Assembly (NCBI GenBank): GCA_016720065.1
Contig: JADJXY010000002.1
Span: 2,927,001-2,991,000 of the forward strand
Reading direction: 5' to 3'
DNA length: 64,000 nucleotides
Source: Betaproteobacteria bacterium
GTDB taxonomy: Bacteria > Pseudomonadota > Gammaproteobacteria > Burkholderiales > Rhodocyclaceae
How positions within the stretch are numbered: the stretch's first letter is position 1; the number at the start of each line of letters is the position of its first letter. Positions 39,715 through 48,670 of this stretch are shown here, piece by piece. The position numbers were made by a program, and so were the translations under genes. The notes under the pieces were generated by a model that did no database searches, had not been told where the DNA came from, and was given only the letters and a program-made list of their open reading frames with translations.

Positions 39715-40597
39715 CGTCTTCAAGAAAGGGGGGGTGCGCTTCTGGCTCTCGTTCACAGAAAAATTCGGCAGCGCCTTTTCGGTGGGAACGTTGCCGCGCT
39801 CGGCCACCCCCCAGGAACGCGCCGACCTGCTCGACGCTCTCGACAAGCTGATCCAGGACGCCTCGGCGGTGATCCCCGAGGATGGCAGCGTGCAGTTGAT
39901 CGAGATGGCGGGCAAGAGCGCCAGCGCCGATCTCTACGAGCGCCTGGTGATGTACTGCCGCAGCGAGGTGAGCATCGCGCTCACCGGCACCAACCAGACG
40001 GTGGAGTCCAACAGCAACAAGGCCAGCGCCAGCGCCGGCCTGGAGGTGGCGGGCGACATTCGCGACGCCGATGCGGAGATCGTCGCCGACACGGTCAATA
40101 CCCTGATCCGCTGGATCTGCGAACTCAACTGGGGAGGCCCCGAGCGCCCGGTATACAGCCTGTGGGACCAGGCCGCTCAGGATGAGCTGCAGGCGGCCCG
40201 GGACAAGAGCAACCATGATGCCGGGGCGCGATTCACCAACGCCTACTGGAGCCGGGCCTATGGCTACCAGGAGAGGGACCTGGCGCCGGAGGGTGCCCCG
40301 CCCGCCGCGACGCCCCCCGCGGCGCAACGCGCCCTGCACGCCGCCCGCCCGGCCGCGGCGGCGGATACCACCGACCGCCTTCTGCCGGCGCTGGCCCCCG
40401 CGGCCGACGGCACGGTCGCGGGATGGGTGGATCTGATCGAGGCCGAGCTGACGGGGTGCGAGACCCTCGCGGAATTCCGCGATCGCCTGCTGGGACTCTA
40501 TGGCCACCTGCCGGCCGATGATCTGACCGCCGTCATGGCCAGAGCCTTCGAGGTGGCCGACCTGCGCGGGCGCTTCGAGGTCCGGCGCGGTGCCTGA
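39700..40597 (+). pseudogene. Mu gp29-like portal protein (DUF935), N-terminus missing
   Basis: The C-terminal 300 residues of a DUF935 phage portal protein. Recognisable features are FWPIVFKKGGVRFWLSFTEK, KFGSAFSVGTLPR, QDASAVIPEDGSVQLIEMAG and TGTNQTVESNS. About 200 N-terminal residues are absent; the sequence upstream is the antisense of the tail-tube-like gene. The end overlaps the F-like gene by 8 bases (GTGCCTGA). A DUF935 portal points to the Mu-like head type. Confidence 0.82.
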
Positions 40598-42126
40598 TCC
40601 CACCCTACAGGGCGGTTTCGACCTGGCTTTCGCGGAGCAGGCGGCCTTCCTGCGCAACAAACTGGACCTACCCACCGAGACCTGGCAGGACCTTCTGCAT
40701 GGCGCCCACGACCGGGCCTTCGTGGTGGCCGGGGCGACCAAGGCCGATCTGCTGGCCGATCTGCACGCCGAGGTCCAGAAGGCGATCGACGACGGCACCA
40801 GCCTGAAAAAATTCCGCAAGGATTTCCGGGCCATCGTCGCCAAGCACGGCTGGGTGGATTTCACCGGCAGCGGCACCCCCGGCGGCTTTGCCTGGCGCAC
40901 CAAGGTGATCTACGAGACCAACCTGCGCACGTCCTACGCCGCCGGCCGCTATGCCCAGCTCACCGACCCGGATTTCCTGGCCGCCAGGCCCTACTGGCGC
41001 TATGTGCACAGCGATTCCGTCATGCATCCGCGCCCCCTGCACCAGGCCTGGCACGGCAAGGTCATCCGGGCCGACGATCCCTGGTGGCAGACCCACTATC
41101 CGCCCAACGGCTGGGGCTGCAAGTGCCGGGTCCATGCCCTCGCGCCAGACCAGCTGGGGAAATACGGCAAGGATGCGCCCGACGCGGCGCCGCATGACGG
41201 CGACACCACCTGGACCGACCGCAACGGCAACGCCATCACGGTGCCCCGGGGCATCGATCCGGGGTGGGCCTATGCCCCCGGTGCAAGCCTGGCCCGGGAA
41301 CTCCGAGAGATCGCAGGCCAGAAAGTGGCGCGGCTGCCACCCCCCCTCGGCAAGTCCTTGGCCAAAGACCTGATTTCCCCTGCGCCCGCCGCGCGGGTGT
41401 TCAAACCGCAAAAGACGGCCGCGGCAGCTGCAGATTGGGCCGTCCGCAACGATCTGGCGGACTTCGCGGACTATGGCGGGGTAAAGCCAGAGGTGGCCAA
41501 CGCCTGGAATCAGAGTCTTTTCGAGCACCTTCAAGAGTTCCCGGAATTGCGCAAAAAACAAAAATTCGTGGGGACATGCCCAGGCTCAGTTTTCGCGCTG
41601 GCGGGCCTTGGAGATCGAAAAATATTTGCTGCGGCTAAAAACTGCCAACCCCGGCATTTCCGAGAGCGTTCTGCGGGCCCATGCCGAGCGGATCGTCAAA
41701 AGAAAGACGGTCAAGGCGAGCACGTGGGCGCATTCATGGGCGCAGAACGACGTTTCCGGGGTCTGTGTGAATCAGAAGTGGGGAAAGGACGTGGCCGCCT
41801 TCGAGAACGCGCTCAAGGAAAATGTCCTGGCAAATTTTCATCCGCCGGGCTGTGACAGCATTCGCAGCGTCGTGGATCATGAGTTCGGACACCAACTCGA
41901 CGATCTGCTGGGCCTTCATATTGACGATGCCGTGCGGATGGCCTATAACGATGCTCGATCCCTCGGGATCGAAAACGAGGTTTCTGGATATGCCAAAGCG
42001 AACATCAAGGAATTCATCGCCGAGTGTTGGGCCGAGTCGCTCAACAACCCAGCCCCGCGGTCCTTTGCCCAGCGCATCGCCGGGATTGTCCGCGCGCGAT
42101 ATTCCGCTCGTTTTCCCAGAGTTTAA
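40590..42126 (+). pseudogene. Mu F-like head morphogenesis protein with C-terminal zincin-like domain, one indel
   Basis: The N-terminal 250 residues are a Mu gpF/SPP1 gp7-type minor head protein: TKVIYETNLRTSYAAGRYAQ, and WRYVHSDSVMHPRPLHQAWH followed by the PPNGWGCKCRV signature. From about residue 320 the product changes to an accessory domain that contains HEFGH (about residues 429-433) and, some 40 residues later, EFIAECWAE, the layout of a zinc metallopeptidase of the lethal-factor-like type. The frame slips in the A6 run at 41553-41558; removing one A joins the two parts into a 511-residue protein. Toxin-like C-terminal domains on F-like proteins are known from other phages. Confidence 0.78.
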
Positions 42127-42229
42127 GCCTGACGAAGGCCGCATCACGTCCGGCCTCTGCGCCACGCCAGGAGACCAGGCTCGCTTCGACGCCTTCGTCG
42201 ACGAGGGTGGCGTCCCCTCTGGCGTATAG
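42086..42229 (+). CDS. Possible 47-residue phage protein
   Basis: An open frame from a TTG at 42086 overlapping the end of the F-like gene: SARDIPLVFPEFKPDEGRIT and on to PSGV. The composition is protein-like (balanced charge, Phe-rich), and it fills the only gap before the G-like gene. There is no clear ribosome binding site. It might instead be the true end of the F-like protein after another indel. Confidence 0.3.
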   Translation: MSARDIPLVFPEFKPDEGRITSGLCATPGDQARFDAFVDEGGVPSGV

Positions 42230-42259
42230 TCCTCAGGTCTCACCGCCGAACTCTGCTCC

Positions 42260-42781
42260 ATGGTCGACAAGATCAATCTGATCGTCAACGACGCCTCGGT
42301 TCTCCAGCGTCTCCGCGATCTGCAGGTCAGACTCACCGACCGCCAGATGGCCACCGCCTACCGCGAGATCGGCGCGGACCTGGTCGAGTCGACCCTGCGC
42401 CGCTTCGAGACCAGCACCGGCCCCGACGGCAAGCCTTGGGCACCCCTGGCGGAGGGCACCGTCCTCGCCGTACTGACCAGGGTCAAGGGGGCCTACGGAA
42501 AACGGGGGCTGACCAAGAAAGGCGCCACCGCCAAGGCCGGCCGAAAGCCCCTTGTCGATACCGGCGTCCTCCGCGACACCCTGCGCTATCAACTGATCCC
42601 TGGGGGGGTCGAAATCGGCACCAACCGATTCTCCGGGGAGTGGGAGGGTGGTGCCGCCGTCCATCAATTCGGCAGCCGCAATGGCCACATCCCCGCCCGC
42701 CCCTTCCTCGGCGTTTCCGCAGACGACAAAGCCACCGTCCTCGGGATTTTTGACCGCTACCTGCGCCAATCCGGGGCCTGA
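42260..42781 (+). CDS. Mu G-like virion morphogenesis protein
   Basis: 173 residues of the phage virion morphogenesis (Mu gpG) family, which completes tails or head-tail joining. The N-terminal helix-rich part (LQRLRDLQVRLTDRQMATAY) is followed by FETSTGPDGKPWAPLAEGT and RKPLVDTGVLRDTLRYQL, then the end motif HQFGSRNGHIPARPFLGVS. These are the standard conserved points of the family. It is the last phage gene before end B. Confidence 0.88.
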   Translation: MVDKINLIVNDASVLQRLRDLQVRLTDRQMATAYREIGADLVESTLRRFETSTGPDGKPWAPLAEGTVLAVLTRVKGAYGKRGLTKKGATAKAGRKPLVDTGVLRDTLRYQLIPGGVEIGTNRFSGEWEGGAAVHQFGSRNGHIPARPFLGVSADDKATVLGIFDRYLRQSGA

Positions 42782-42867
42782 TTTTTCCTCTCGCCTCGGT
42801 TTTCGCCATGCGCAAACGATTTGCGTTGGCGACTCTCCAAAACCCGGCTCCGCTCACCCCCGCTCAC

Positions 42868-42925
42868 ATTTATCGCGCCTTTCCCCGGCCATTTATCTCG
42901 CCTCCCCTCAGACGGGCCGGTTACG
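42868..42925 (-). repeat. Mu-like prophage end with paired repeats (end B)
   Basis: Reading inward on the minus strand: CGTAACC, then GGCGAGATAAAT (42891-42902) and GGCGCGATAAAT (42868-42879), offset 23 bases. This mirrors end A at 29751. The outer base of the end coincides with the TAA stop codon of the rep helicase, so the insertion lies at the very end of that gene. No five-base target duplication was found. Confidence 0.6.
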
Positions 42926-44907
42926 GCGTTTTGCCCCCCAGGAGGGCCTTCATGGCCGCCAGGCGGGCGCTGCCGGTGGCCTTGTCCGGTTCCGCAGCCG
43001 CCTTGCCGCCGCAGAAGCGAATGTCTTCCTTGCCCATTTCGGCGATGAAGCGCGAAGCTTCGCAGGGGATCAGCTCACGGGCCTGTTTGCGCCGCTCGCA
43101 GTAGGAGATATGCAGGGAGCGCTGGGCGCGGGTGATGCCCACGTACATCAGGCGACGCTCTTCCTCGACCTTGCCGGTATCCACCGATTCCCGGTGGGGG
43201 AGGATGCCTTCCTCGACGCCCACCAGGAAGACGTGGGGGTATTCCAGGCCCTTGGCGGCGTGCAGGGTGGAAAGCTGGACGGCGTCCAGGTCGGCCTCGT
43301 CCTTGTCCAGCATGTTGATGAGGGCGATGCTCTGGGTGAGGTCGAGGAGGGTCTTGCCTTCCTCTTCGCCCTTCCTGTTCAGCCAGTCGGCGAATTCCAG
43401 CACATTGCCCCAGCGGGTCTGGGCGCTGCGCTCCTCCTCGTGGTCATGGAGGTGGGCTTCGTAGTCGATGGCCTGCAACAAATCGGGCACCACCTGCTGG
43501 GCCGGTTCCTTCCCCGCCCTTTGCTGGAAGCGATTGATGAAGTGGCAGAACGCCAGCAGGGGTTCGAGCTGGCGGGCCTGCACCCGCTGGGCAAAGCCTT
43601 CCTGGAAGGCGGCCGCGAAGAGCGACAGGTGACGCTCCCCGGCGTACTGGCCCAGCACTTGCAGGGGTGGCGGCGCCGATGCCCCGCTTGGGGTGGTCGC
43701 GGCGCGGATGAAGGCGGGATCGTCGTCCTCGTTGGCGAAAAGGCGCAGGTAACTGGTGAGATCCTTGATTTCCGTCTTGTCGAAAAGACTGGCCGCCGGA
43801 GAGGCGGTAGGGAATCTTGGCGTTGCGCAACTGTTGCTCGAAGACCCGTGCCAGATGGTTGGAGCGGTAAAGGATGGCGTAGTCGCGGAAACGGCTCCGG
43901 TGCTCGAAACGGTGGGCCTGGAGCTTCATCACTACGCCCTCCGCTTCGCCCTCGTTGTCGCGGCAGGCGGTGACGGTAATGGGCTCCCCGTGGCCCAGTT
44001 CCGACCACAGGGTTTTCTCGAACAACTTTTCGTTATGGGCGATGACGGCGTTGGCCGCCTTGAGGATGCGCACCGTGGAGCGGTAGTTCTGCTCCAGCTT
44101 GATGACCCGCAGGGCCGGGAACTCGTCCGGCAGGCGCTTCAGGTTGGCGATGTCCGCCCCCCGCCAGGCGTAGATGGCCTGGTCGTCGTCCCCCACGGCG
44201 GTGAACTGGGCGCGGACGCCGGTGAGCAGCTTCAGGAGCTGGTACTGACAGGCATTGGTGTCCTGGTACTCATCCACCAGCAGATAGCGCAGGCGGTTCT
44301 GCCACTTTTCGCGCACTTCGGGGTGGCTCTCCAGGATCTGCACCGGCAGGCGGATCAGGTCGTCGAAATCCACCGCCTGATAGGCCTTGAGGGTGGCCTC
44401 GTAGGACAGGTAACTGCGGGCGGCCAGAGTCTCGGTGTCGCTGGCGGCCCGGTGCAAGGCCTCCTCGGGGCTGACCATGCCGTTCTTCCAGTGGGAGATG
44501 AGGGATTGCAGGCGGCGCAGGGTCGCCTTATCCACCGTCTTGGCCAGGTCGCCAATGATGCCGGCGCAGTCGGCGGCGTCGAAGATGGAAAAGCGCGGCT
44601 TGTAGCCCAGGGCGCGGGCTTCCTCCCGCAGGAAGCGCACCCCCAGGGAATGAAAGGTGGAAATCTGCACTTCGGCCGCCGTCTGGCCCCCCAACAGGCG
44701 GGCCACCCGCTCGTGCATCTCCTTGGCCGCCTTGTTGGTGAAGGTGATCGCCGCCACGGTGCCGGGCCGGAAGCCGCAATCCTGGATCAGATAGGCGATC
44801 TTCTGCGTGATGACCCGCGTCTTGCCCGAACCGGCGCCGGCCAGCACCAGGAGGGGGCCGTCGAGGTAGCGGATCGCTTCGCGCTGCGGGGGGTTCAAGC
44901 CGGACAT
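42921..44907 (-). pseudogene. rep: UvrD/Rep-type DNA helicase, three indels
   Basis: A superfamily 1A helicase. Walker A GAGSGKTRVITQKIAYLI, TFTNKAAKEMHERV, motif II LLVDEYQDTNACQ, motif III GDDDQAIYAWRGAD and QNYRSTVRIL lie in one frame. STLHAAKGLEYPHVFLVGVE and RRLMYVGITRAQ are in another. The frame is lost in the T run near 43783 and near 43690, and shifts back near 43665. Corrected length is 662 residues, close to Rep (about 670). Rep clears proteins ahead of replication forks. The last codons border the prophage end, so the natural C-terminus may have been altered. Confidence 0.88.
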
Positions 44908-44965
44908 GAAAAGGGAACGCCCCGGCGGACCGGGGCGTAGGCGGTGGGGATCAGGGGATTCTACC

Positions 44966-45271
44966 TCACGCTTCGATATCGACCGAAGGGCCTGTGAGGC
45001 CGGGCTTCAACAAGGTTTCCGCCTCTGCGCCCAGATGCACCAGGCGTTCGGCCAGTGCCCGGGCTTCGGCCAGGGTCGGGTCGGCGCTGCCGGAATCCGG
45101 GAGGTGCGACTTGGCCGCCTCCAGCTCCTGTTGCAGCGACCGTTCCCGGTCGGCATCGACCGGTTCCGCCGGGCCCACCCGCCGCAGGGCGTCGGCTTCC
45201 AGCGCCCGGGCGCGCTCGGCGGCGTCACGGATGGGGTTGCGGGTGGTGGAAGAGAGGCGGTCGAGTTTCAT
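44966..45271 (-). CDS. Hypothetical protein, 101 residues
   Basis: Starts MKLDRLSSTTRNPIRDAAER and is largely helical with Ala/Glu/Leu heptads (ALAERLVHLGAEAETLL), suggesting a coiled-coil. The frame is open to an ATG at 45343, but the extra residues look non-coding. It lies 59 bases upstream of rep on the same strand and may share its promoter. No family recognised. Confidence 0.5.
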   Translation of the reverse strand: MKLDRLSSTTRNPIRDAAERARALEADALRRVGPAEPVDADRERSLQQELEAAKSHLPDSGSADPTLAEARALAERLVHLGAEAETLLKPGLTGPSVDIEA

Positions 45272-45428
45272 GGCATTGGTAACGGCATCACGCTGCGGAT
45301 TCTTAACCCGAACAGACCGCCTTGGGGAGGTTTCTGCTGTCATGAACCAATTCTGGGTGAATGCGTCGAACTGCCCGGGGATGGCCTGAACAATGGGTTT
45401 GGCTCCGATTGGACAAAGGAGGAGGGGA

Positions 45429-45540
45429 ATGAATCAATCCGGTATCCGACGCTTGGCGCTGGCAACGCTTGTCGTGGCACTTGTCTTGCAGGGAATGCAG
45501 CAGGCCAGCTCTGCCGGCGACCTGGCGCCGACGCGCCTCA
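45429..45540 (+). pseudogene. Truncated gene start: signal peptide with strong ribosome binding site
   Basis: AAAGGAGGAGGGGA stands directly before an ATG that opens a convincing signal peptide (SGIRRLALATLVVALVLQG, then QQASSAGD). After about 37 residues the sequence becomes the antisense of a receiver-domain remnant, so the gene appears cut at about 45540. The frame remains open to 45749 without protein-like content. Confidence 0.5.
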
Positions 45541-45640
45541 TCAAGCCTCGCCCCGCGCCTGCAGCCAGTAGAGCAGGGTCTGGTAGAGCAGGTCCGGGTC
45601 CACCGGTTTGGCGACGTGATCGTTCATGCCGCCGTCGACC
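45541..45640 (-). pseudogene. Receiver-domain C-terminal remnant
   Basis: On the minus strand GGMNDHVAKPVDPDLLYQTL, followed by LYWLQARGEA and a stop, is the last helix and K-P motif of a response-regulator receiver domain, similar to the end of the hybrid kinase at 20.1 kb. Nothing of the preceding domain remains; the DNA changes directly to a truncated helix-turn-helix gene. Confidence 0.7.
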
Positions 45641-45776
45641 GCGACAAACCCGCACGCTGCGCCGCATCCGCTTGACGCAAGCGCCGAGCAATGCGCAAGC
45701 GTGCCAGTTTCTCGCCAAGGGCTTGCGCTTCGGTGAGGTGTTGTGCTGAAAGCGGAGGGGCTTCGCTGTGTTTCAT
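45624..45776 (-). pseudogene. Truncated XRE/HipB-like helix-turn-helix regulator
   Basis: Fifty residues starting MKHSEAPPLSAQHLTEAQAL. The XRE helix-turn-helix follows (LRQADAAQRAGLSRSTA) and then stops immediately, where the sequence joins the receiver-domain remnant. A normal regulator would continue with the recognition-helix tail (VLIEKG-like) and a further 40 residues. A TGTCC...GGACA inverted pair overlaps and precedes the start codon (45776-45823), a plausible autoregulatory site. Confidence 0.65.
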
Positions 45777-45952
45777 GTCCCCAAAAACAACCCGTAATCA
45801 GTTTAAGATTGTTAATGCGGACATTTTTCTCGGTTTGCCTCTGGCGTCAAGGTATAAAACCTGGGGCCGGGGGGCGGTAGTTGGTTAGCATCCTTGCGGG
45901 GAAAACAGGAATGCTTGGGTCATTGCATTGAGGTAACCCTGCCGCCGACTCT

Positions 45953-48670
45953 TCAGTGCGCCGCTTCCCAATTCGCTCCGACCCCCACCTCAACCACCAG
46001 CGGCACCGAGAGTTGCGCCACCTGGGTCATCAGCCGGGGCAGGTGGGTGCGGACGTCCATCAGCTCGGCATCCGGCACTTCCAGCACCAGCTCGTCGTGC
46101 ACCTGGAGGACCAGCTTTGAGGCCATGCGCTTTTCGTCCAGCCACTTCTGCACGGCGATCATGGCCATCTTGATGAGGTCGGCGGCCGTGCCCTGCATGG
46201 GGGCGTTGATGGCGGCACGTTCGGCGCCCTGGCGGCGGCCCTGCTGGCTGGCGCGGATGTCGGCGAACCACAGGCGACGGCCAAAGGCGGTCTCGACGTA
46301 GCCTTGCTGGCGGGCGGAGTTGCGGGTTTCTTCCATGTAGCGGGCGACACCGGGGTAGCGGGCGAAGTAGCGGTCGATGTAGGTCTGGGCGGCGCCGCGC
46401 TCCAGGTCGAGCTGGCGGGCCAGCCCAAAGGCGCTCATGCCGTAGATGAGGCCGAAGTTGATGGTCTTGGCGACGCGGCGCTGGTCGGGGCCGACTTCCA
46501 GGGGCGTAACGCCGAAGATTTCGGCGGCGGTGGCCCGGTGCACGTCCTCGCCCTGGGCGAAGGCGTCGAGCAGGCGGGGGTCGCGGGAGAGGTGGGCCAT
46601 GATGCGCAGCTCGATCTGCGAGTAGTCGGCGGAAACGATGCTGCTGCCGGCCGGCGCCACAAAGGCGGTGCGGATGCGCCGGCCTTCCTCGGTGCGCACG
46701 GGGATGTTCTGCAGGTTGGGGTCGCTGGACGCGAGCCGGCCGGTGGCGACGCTGGCCTGGGCGTAATGGGTATGGACGCGGCCGGTGGCGGGATTCACCG
46801 AGCGGGGCAGCTTGTCGGTGTAGGTGCCCTTCAGCTTCGAGAGGCTGCGGTGTTCCAGCAGCAGCTTGGGCAGGGGGTAGTCCAGTGCCAGTTCGGAGAG
46901 CACCTCCTCATCGGTGGAGGGCGTGCCCGAGGGCGTCTTCTTCTTCACCGGCAGGCCCTGGCGCTCGAAAAGGATTTCGGCGAGCTGTTTGGGGGAAGCC
47001 AGGTTGAAGGGTTGGCCGGCCAGTGCGTGGGCCTGGGTCTCCAGGGCCATGATCTTCTGGCCGAGTTCGTGGCTTTGCCGCGCCAGGGCAGTCGTGTCGA
47101 TGAGGACGCCGTTCCTCTCCATGCGCCAGATGACCTGCTGCACCGGCACTTCCAGCTCGCCGTAGATGCGGGCCAGGCCGGGCTCCTGGGCGAAGCGCGG
47201 GAGGAGGGTTTCATGGACGCGCAGGGTGACGTCGGCGTCCTCGGCGGAATAGGCTGCGGCCCGCTCCACGTCCACCTGATCGAAGCCGATCTGCCTGGCG
47301 CCCTTGCCGCACAGGTCTTCGTAGGCGATGGTGGCCAGGCCCAGGTGGCGGCTGCACAGCTGGCCGAGGTCGTGGCCTTTGTCGGACTCCAGGACGTAGG
47401 ACTGGAGCATGGTGTCGTGGGCGACGCCGGCCAGCGCAATGCCGTGGTTGGCGAAGACGTGCCGGTCGTACTTGGCGTTCTGCAGCAGCTTGGGCTTGCC
47501 TGCATCCTCCAGCCAGGGCTTCAAGCGGGCCAGCACCTGCTCCCGGTCGAGCTGGTCCGGGGCGCCGGGCGCCGTGTGGGCCACCGGGATGTAGCAGGCC
47601 TCGCCGGCCTTCACGGAGAGCGAGATGCCGACGATGCGGGCGGCGAAGGCGTCGAGGCTGGTGGTTTCGGTGTCCAGGGCGGTGAGGAGCGCGGCGTCGA
47701 TGCGGGCCAGCCAGGCTTCCAGGTGCTCCCAGGTGAACACCGTTTCGTAGGCGGCGCGATGGTCGCCCGACGCATCCAGGGTCGGGGCCGGGGCGGGCGT
47801 TGCCGGATCGGCCGCCGGGGCGACGCCGGATTCCAGTTCCTTCAGCCAGGTCTTGAACTCGAAGCGGCTGAACAGGGTTTTCAACGTCTCCGCGTCACGG
47901 GGCTGGGGTGTCAGTTCGCCCGGCGCCGGCAGGTCGGGCAGGTCACAGACGACGGTCACCAGCTTGCGGCCCAGGGGCAGGAATTCCAGGTGGGCGCGCA
48001 GATTTTCCCCCACCACGCCACCGATTTCGCCGGCATGGGCCACGACGCCATCCAGGTCGCCGTACTGCGCCAACCACTTGAGGGCCGTCTTGGGGCCGCA
48101 TTTGGCGACGCCGGGAACGCCGTCCACGCTGTCGCCGATCAGCGCCAGGTAATCGACGATGCGCTGCGGCGGCACGCCGAACTTGGCCTCCACCCCAGCC
48201 GGGTCGAGCAGCTCGTTGCTCATGGTGTTGAACCAGCGCACCGAGGGGCTGACCAGTTGTGTCAAATCCTTGTCACCGGTGGAGATTAGAGTTTCCAGGC
48301 CGGCGGAAGAGGCCCGGGCGGCCAGGGTGCCGATGACGTCGTCGGCTTCCACGCCATCGACCATGAGCAGCGGCCAGCCGGCAGCCTGCACGGCGGCATG
48401 GATGGGCTCGATCTGGCGCACCAGGTCTTCGGGCATGGGGGGGCGGTGGGCCTTGTATTCAGGGAACCAGTCGTCGCGGAAGGTCTTGCCCTTGGCATCG
48501 AAGACGACGGCCTTGTAGTCTGCCTTGTAGTCGCTTTCCAGCCGGCGTAGCATGGAAAGCACCCCATACAGCGCGCCCGTGGGCTCGCCGGCCTTGTTTC
48601 TCAGGTCGGGCAGGGCATGGAAGGCGCGATAGAGGTAGGACGAACCGTCCACCAAGAGGAGCAGAGGCAT
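45953..48670 (-). CDS. polA: DNA polymerase I
   Basis: The 905-residue enzyme (928 in E. coli) removes primers and fills gaps. The N-terminal 5' nuclease has FDAKGKTFRDDWFPEYKAHR and GVEADDVIGTLA. The 3'-5' exonuclease keeps its acidic residues (LDTETTSLDAF), so proofreading is expected. The polymerase domain has motif A SADYSQIELRIMAHLS, motif B RRVAKTINFGLIYG and motif C QVHDELVLE. The frame is intact. Its ATG directly abuts the ATG of the divergent LOG-family gene, so its promoter must lie within that gene. Confidence 0.97.
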   Translation of the reverse strand: MPLLLLVDGSSYLYRAFHALPDLRNKAGEPTGALYGVLSMLRRLESDYKADYKAVVFDAKGKTFRDDWFPEYKAHRPPMPEDLVRQIEPIHAAVQAAGWPLLMVDGVEADDVIGTLAARASSAGLETLISTGDKDLTQLVSPSVRWFNTMSNELLDPAGVEAKFGVPPQRIVDYLALIGDSVDGVPGVAKCGPKTALKWLAQYGDLDGVVAHAGEIGGVVGENLRAHLEFLPLGRKLVTVVCDLPDLPAPGELTPQPRDAETLKTLFSRFEFKTWLKELESGVAPAADPATPAPAPTLDASGDHRAAYETVFTWEHLEAWLARIDAALLTALDTETTSLDAFAARIVGISLSVKAGEACYIPVAHTAPGAPDQLDREQVLARLKPWLEDAGKPKLLQNAKYDRHVFANHGIALAGVAHDTMLQSYVLESDKGHDLGQLCSRHLGLATIAYEDLCGKGARQIGFDQVDVERAAAYSAEDADVTLRVHETLLPRFAQEPGLARIYGELEVPVQQVIWRMERNGVLIDTTALARQSHELGQKIMALETQAHALAGQPFNLASPKQLAEILFERQGLPVKKKTPSGTPSTDEEVLSELALDYPLPKLLLEHRSLSKLKGTYTDKLPRSVNPATGRVHTHYAQASVATGRLASSDPNLQNIPVRTEEGRRIRTAFVAPAGSSIVSADYSQIELRIMAHLSRDPRLLDAFAQGEDVHRATAAEIFGVTPLEVGPDQRRVAKTINFGLIYGMSAFGLARQLDLERGAAQTYIDRYFARYPGVARYMEETRNSARQQGYVETAFGRRLWFADIRASQQGRRQGAERAAINAPMQGTAADLIKMAMIAVQKWLDEKRMASKLVLQVHDELVLEVPDAELMDVRTHLPRLMTQVAQLSVPLVVEVGVGANWEAAH

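Larger units (their letters stand above)
29751..42925. mobile_element. Remnant of a Mu-like transposable phage with siphovirus-type tail
   Basis: About 13.2 kb between matching inverted end repeats. It holds a tail module on the minus strand (29861-39714: tip proteins, tape measure, tail-tube-like protein) and a head module on the plus strand (39700-42781: DUF935 portal, Mu F-like and Mu G-like proteins). Mu-type head genes with a tape measure of non-contractile type resemble transposable siphophages such as D3112 and B3. Transposase A/B, repressor, lysis, terminase, protease and capsid genes are missing, so it cannot be autonomous. Confidence 0.8.

Noticed and set aside
29746..42930. Five-base target-site duplication around the prophage
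   Set aside because: Sequence directly outside the two proposed ends does not match (GGCCG versus GCGTT region). The exact outer bases are uncertain and the element is rearranged.
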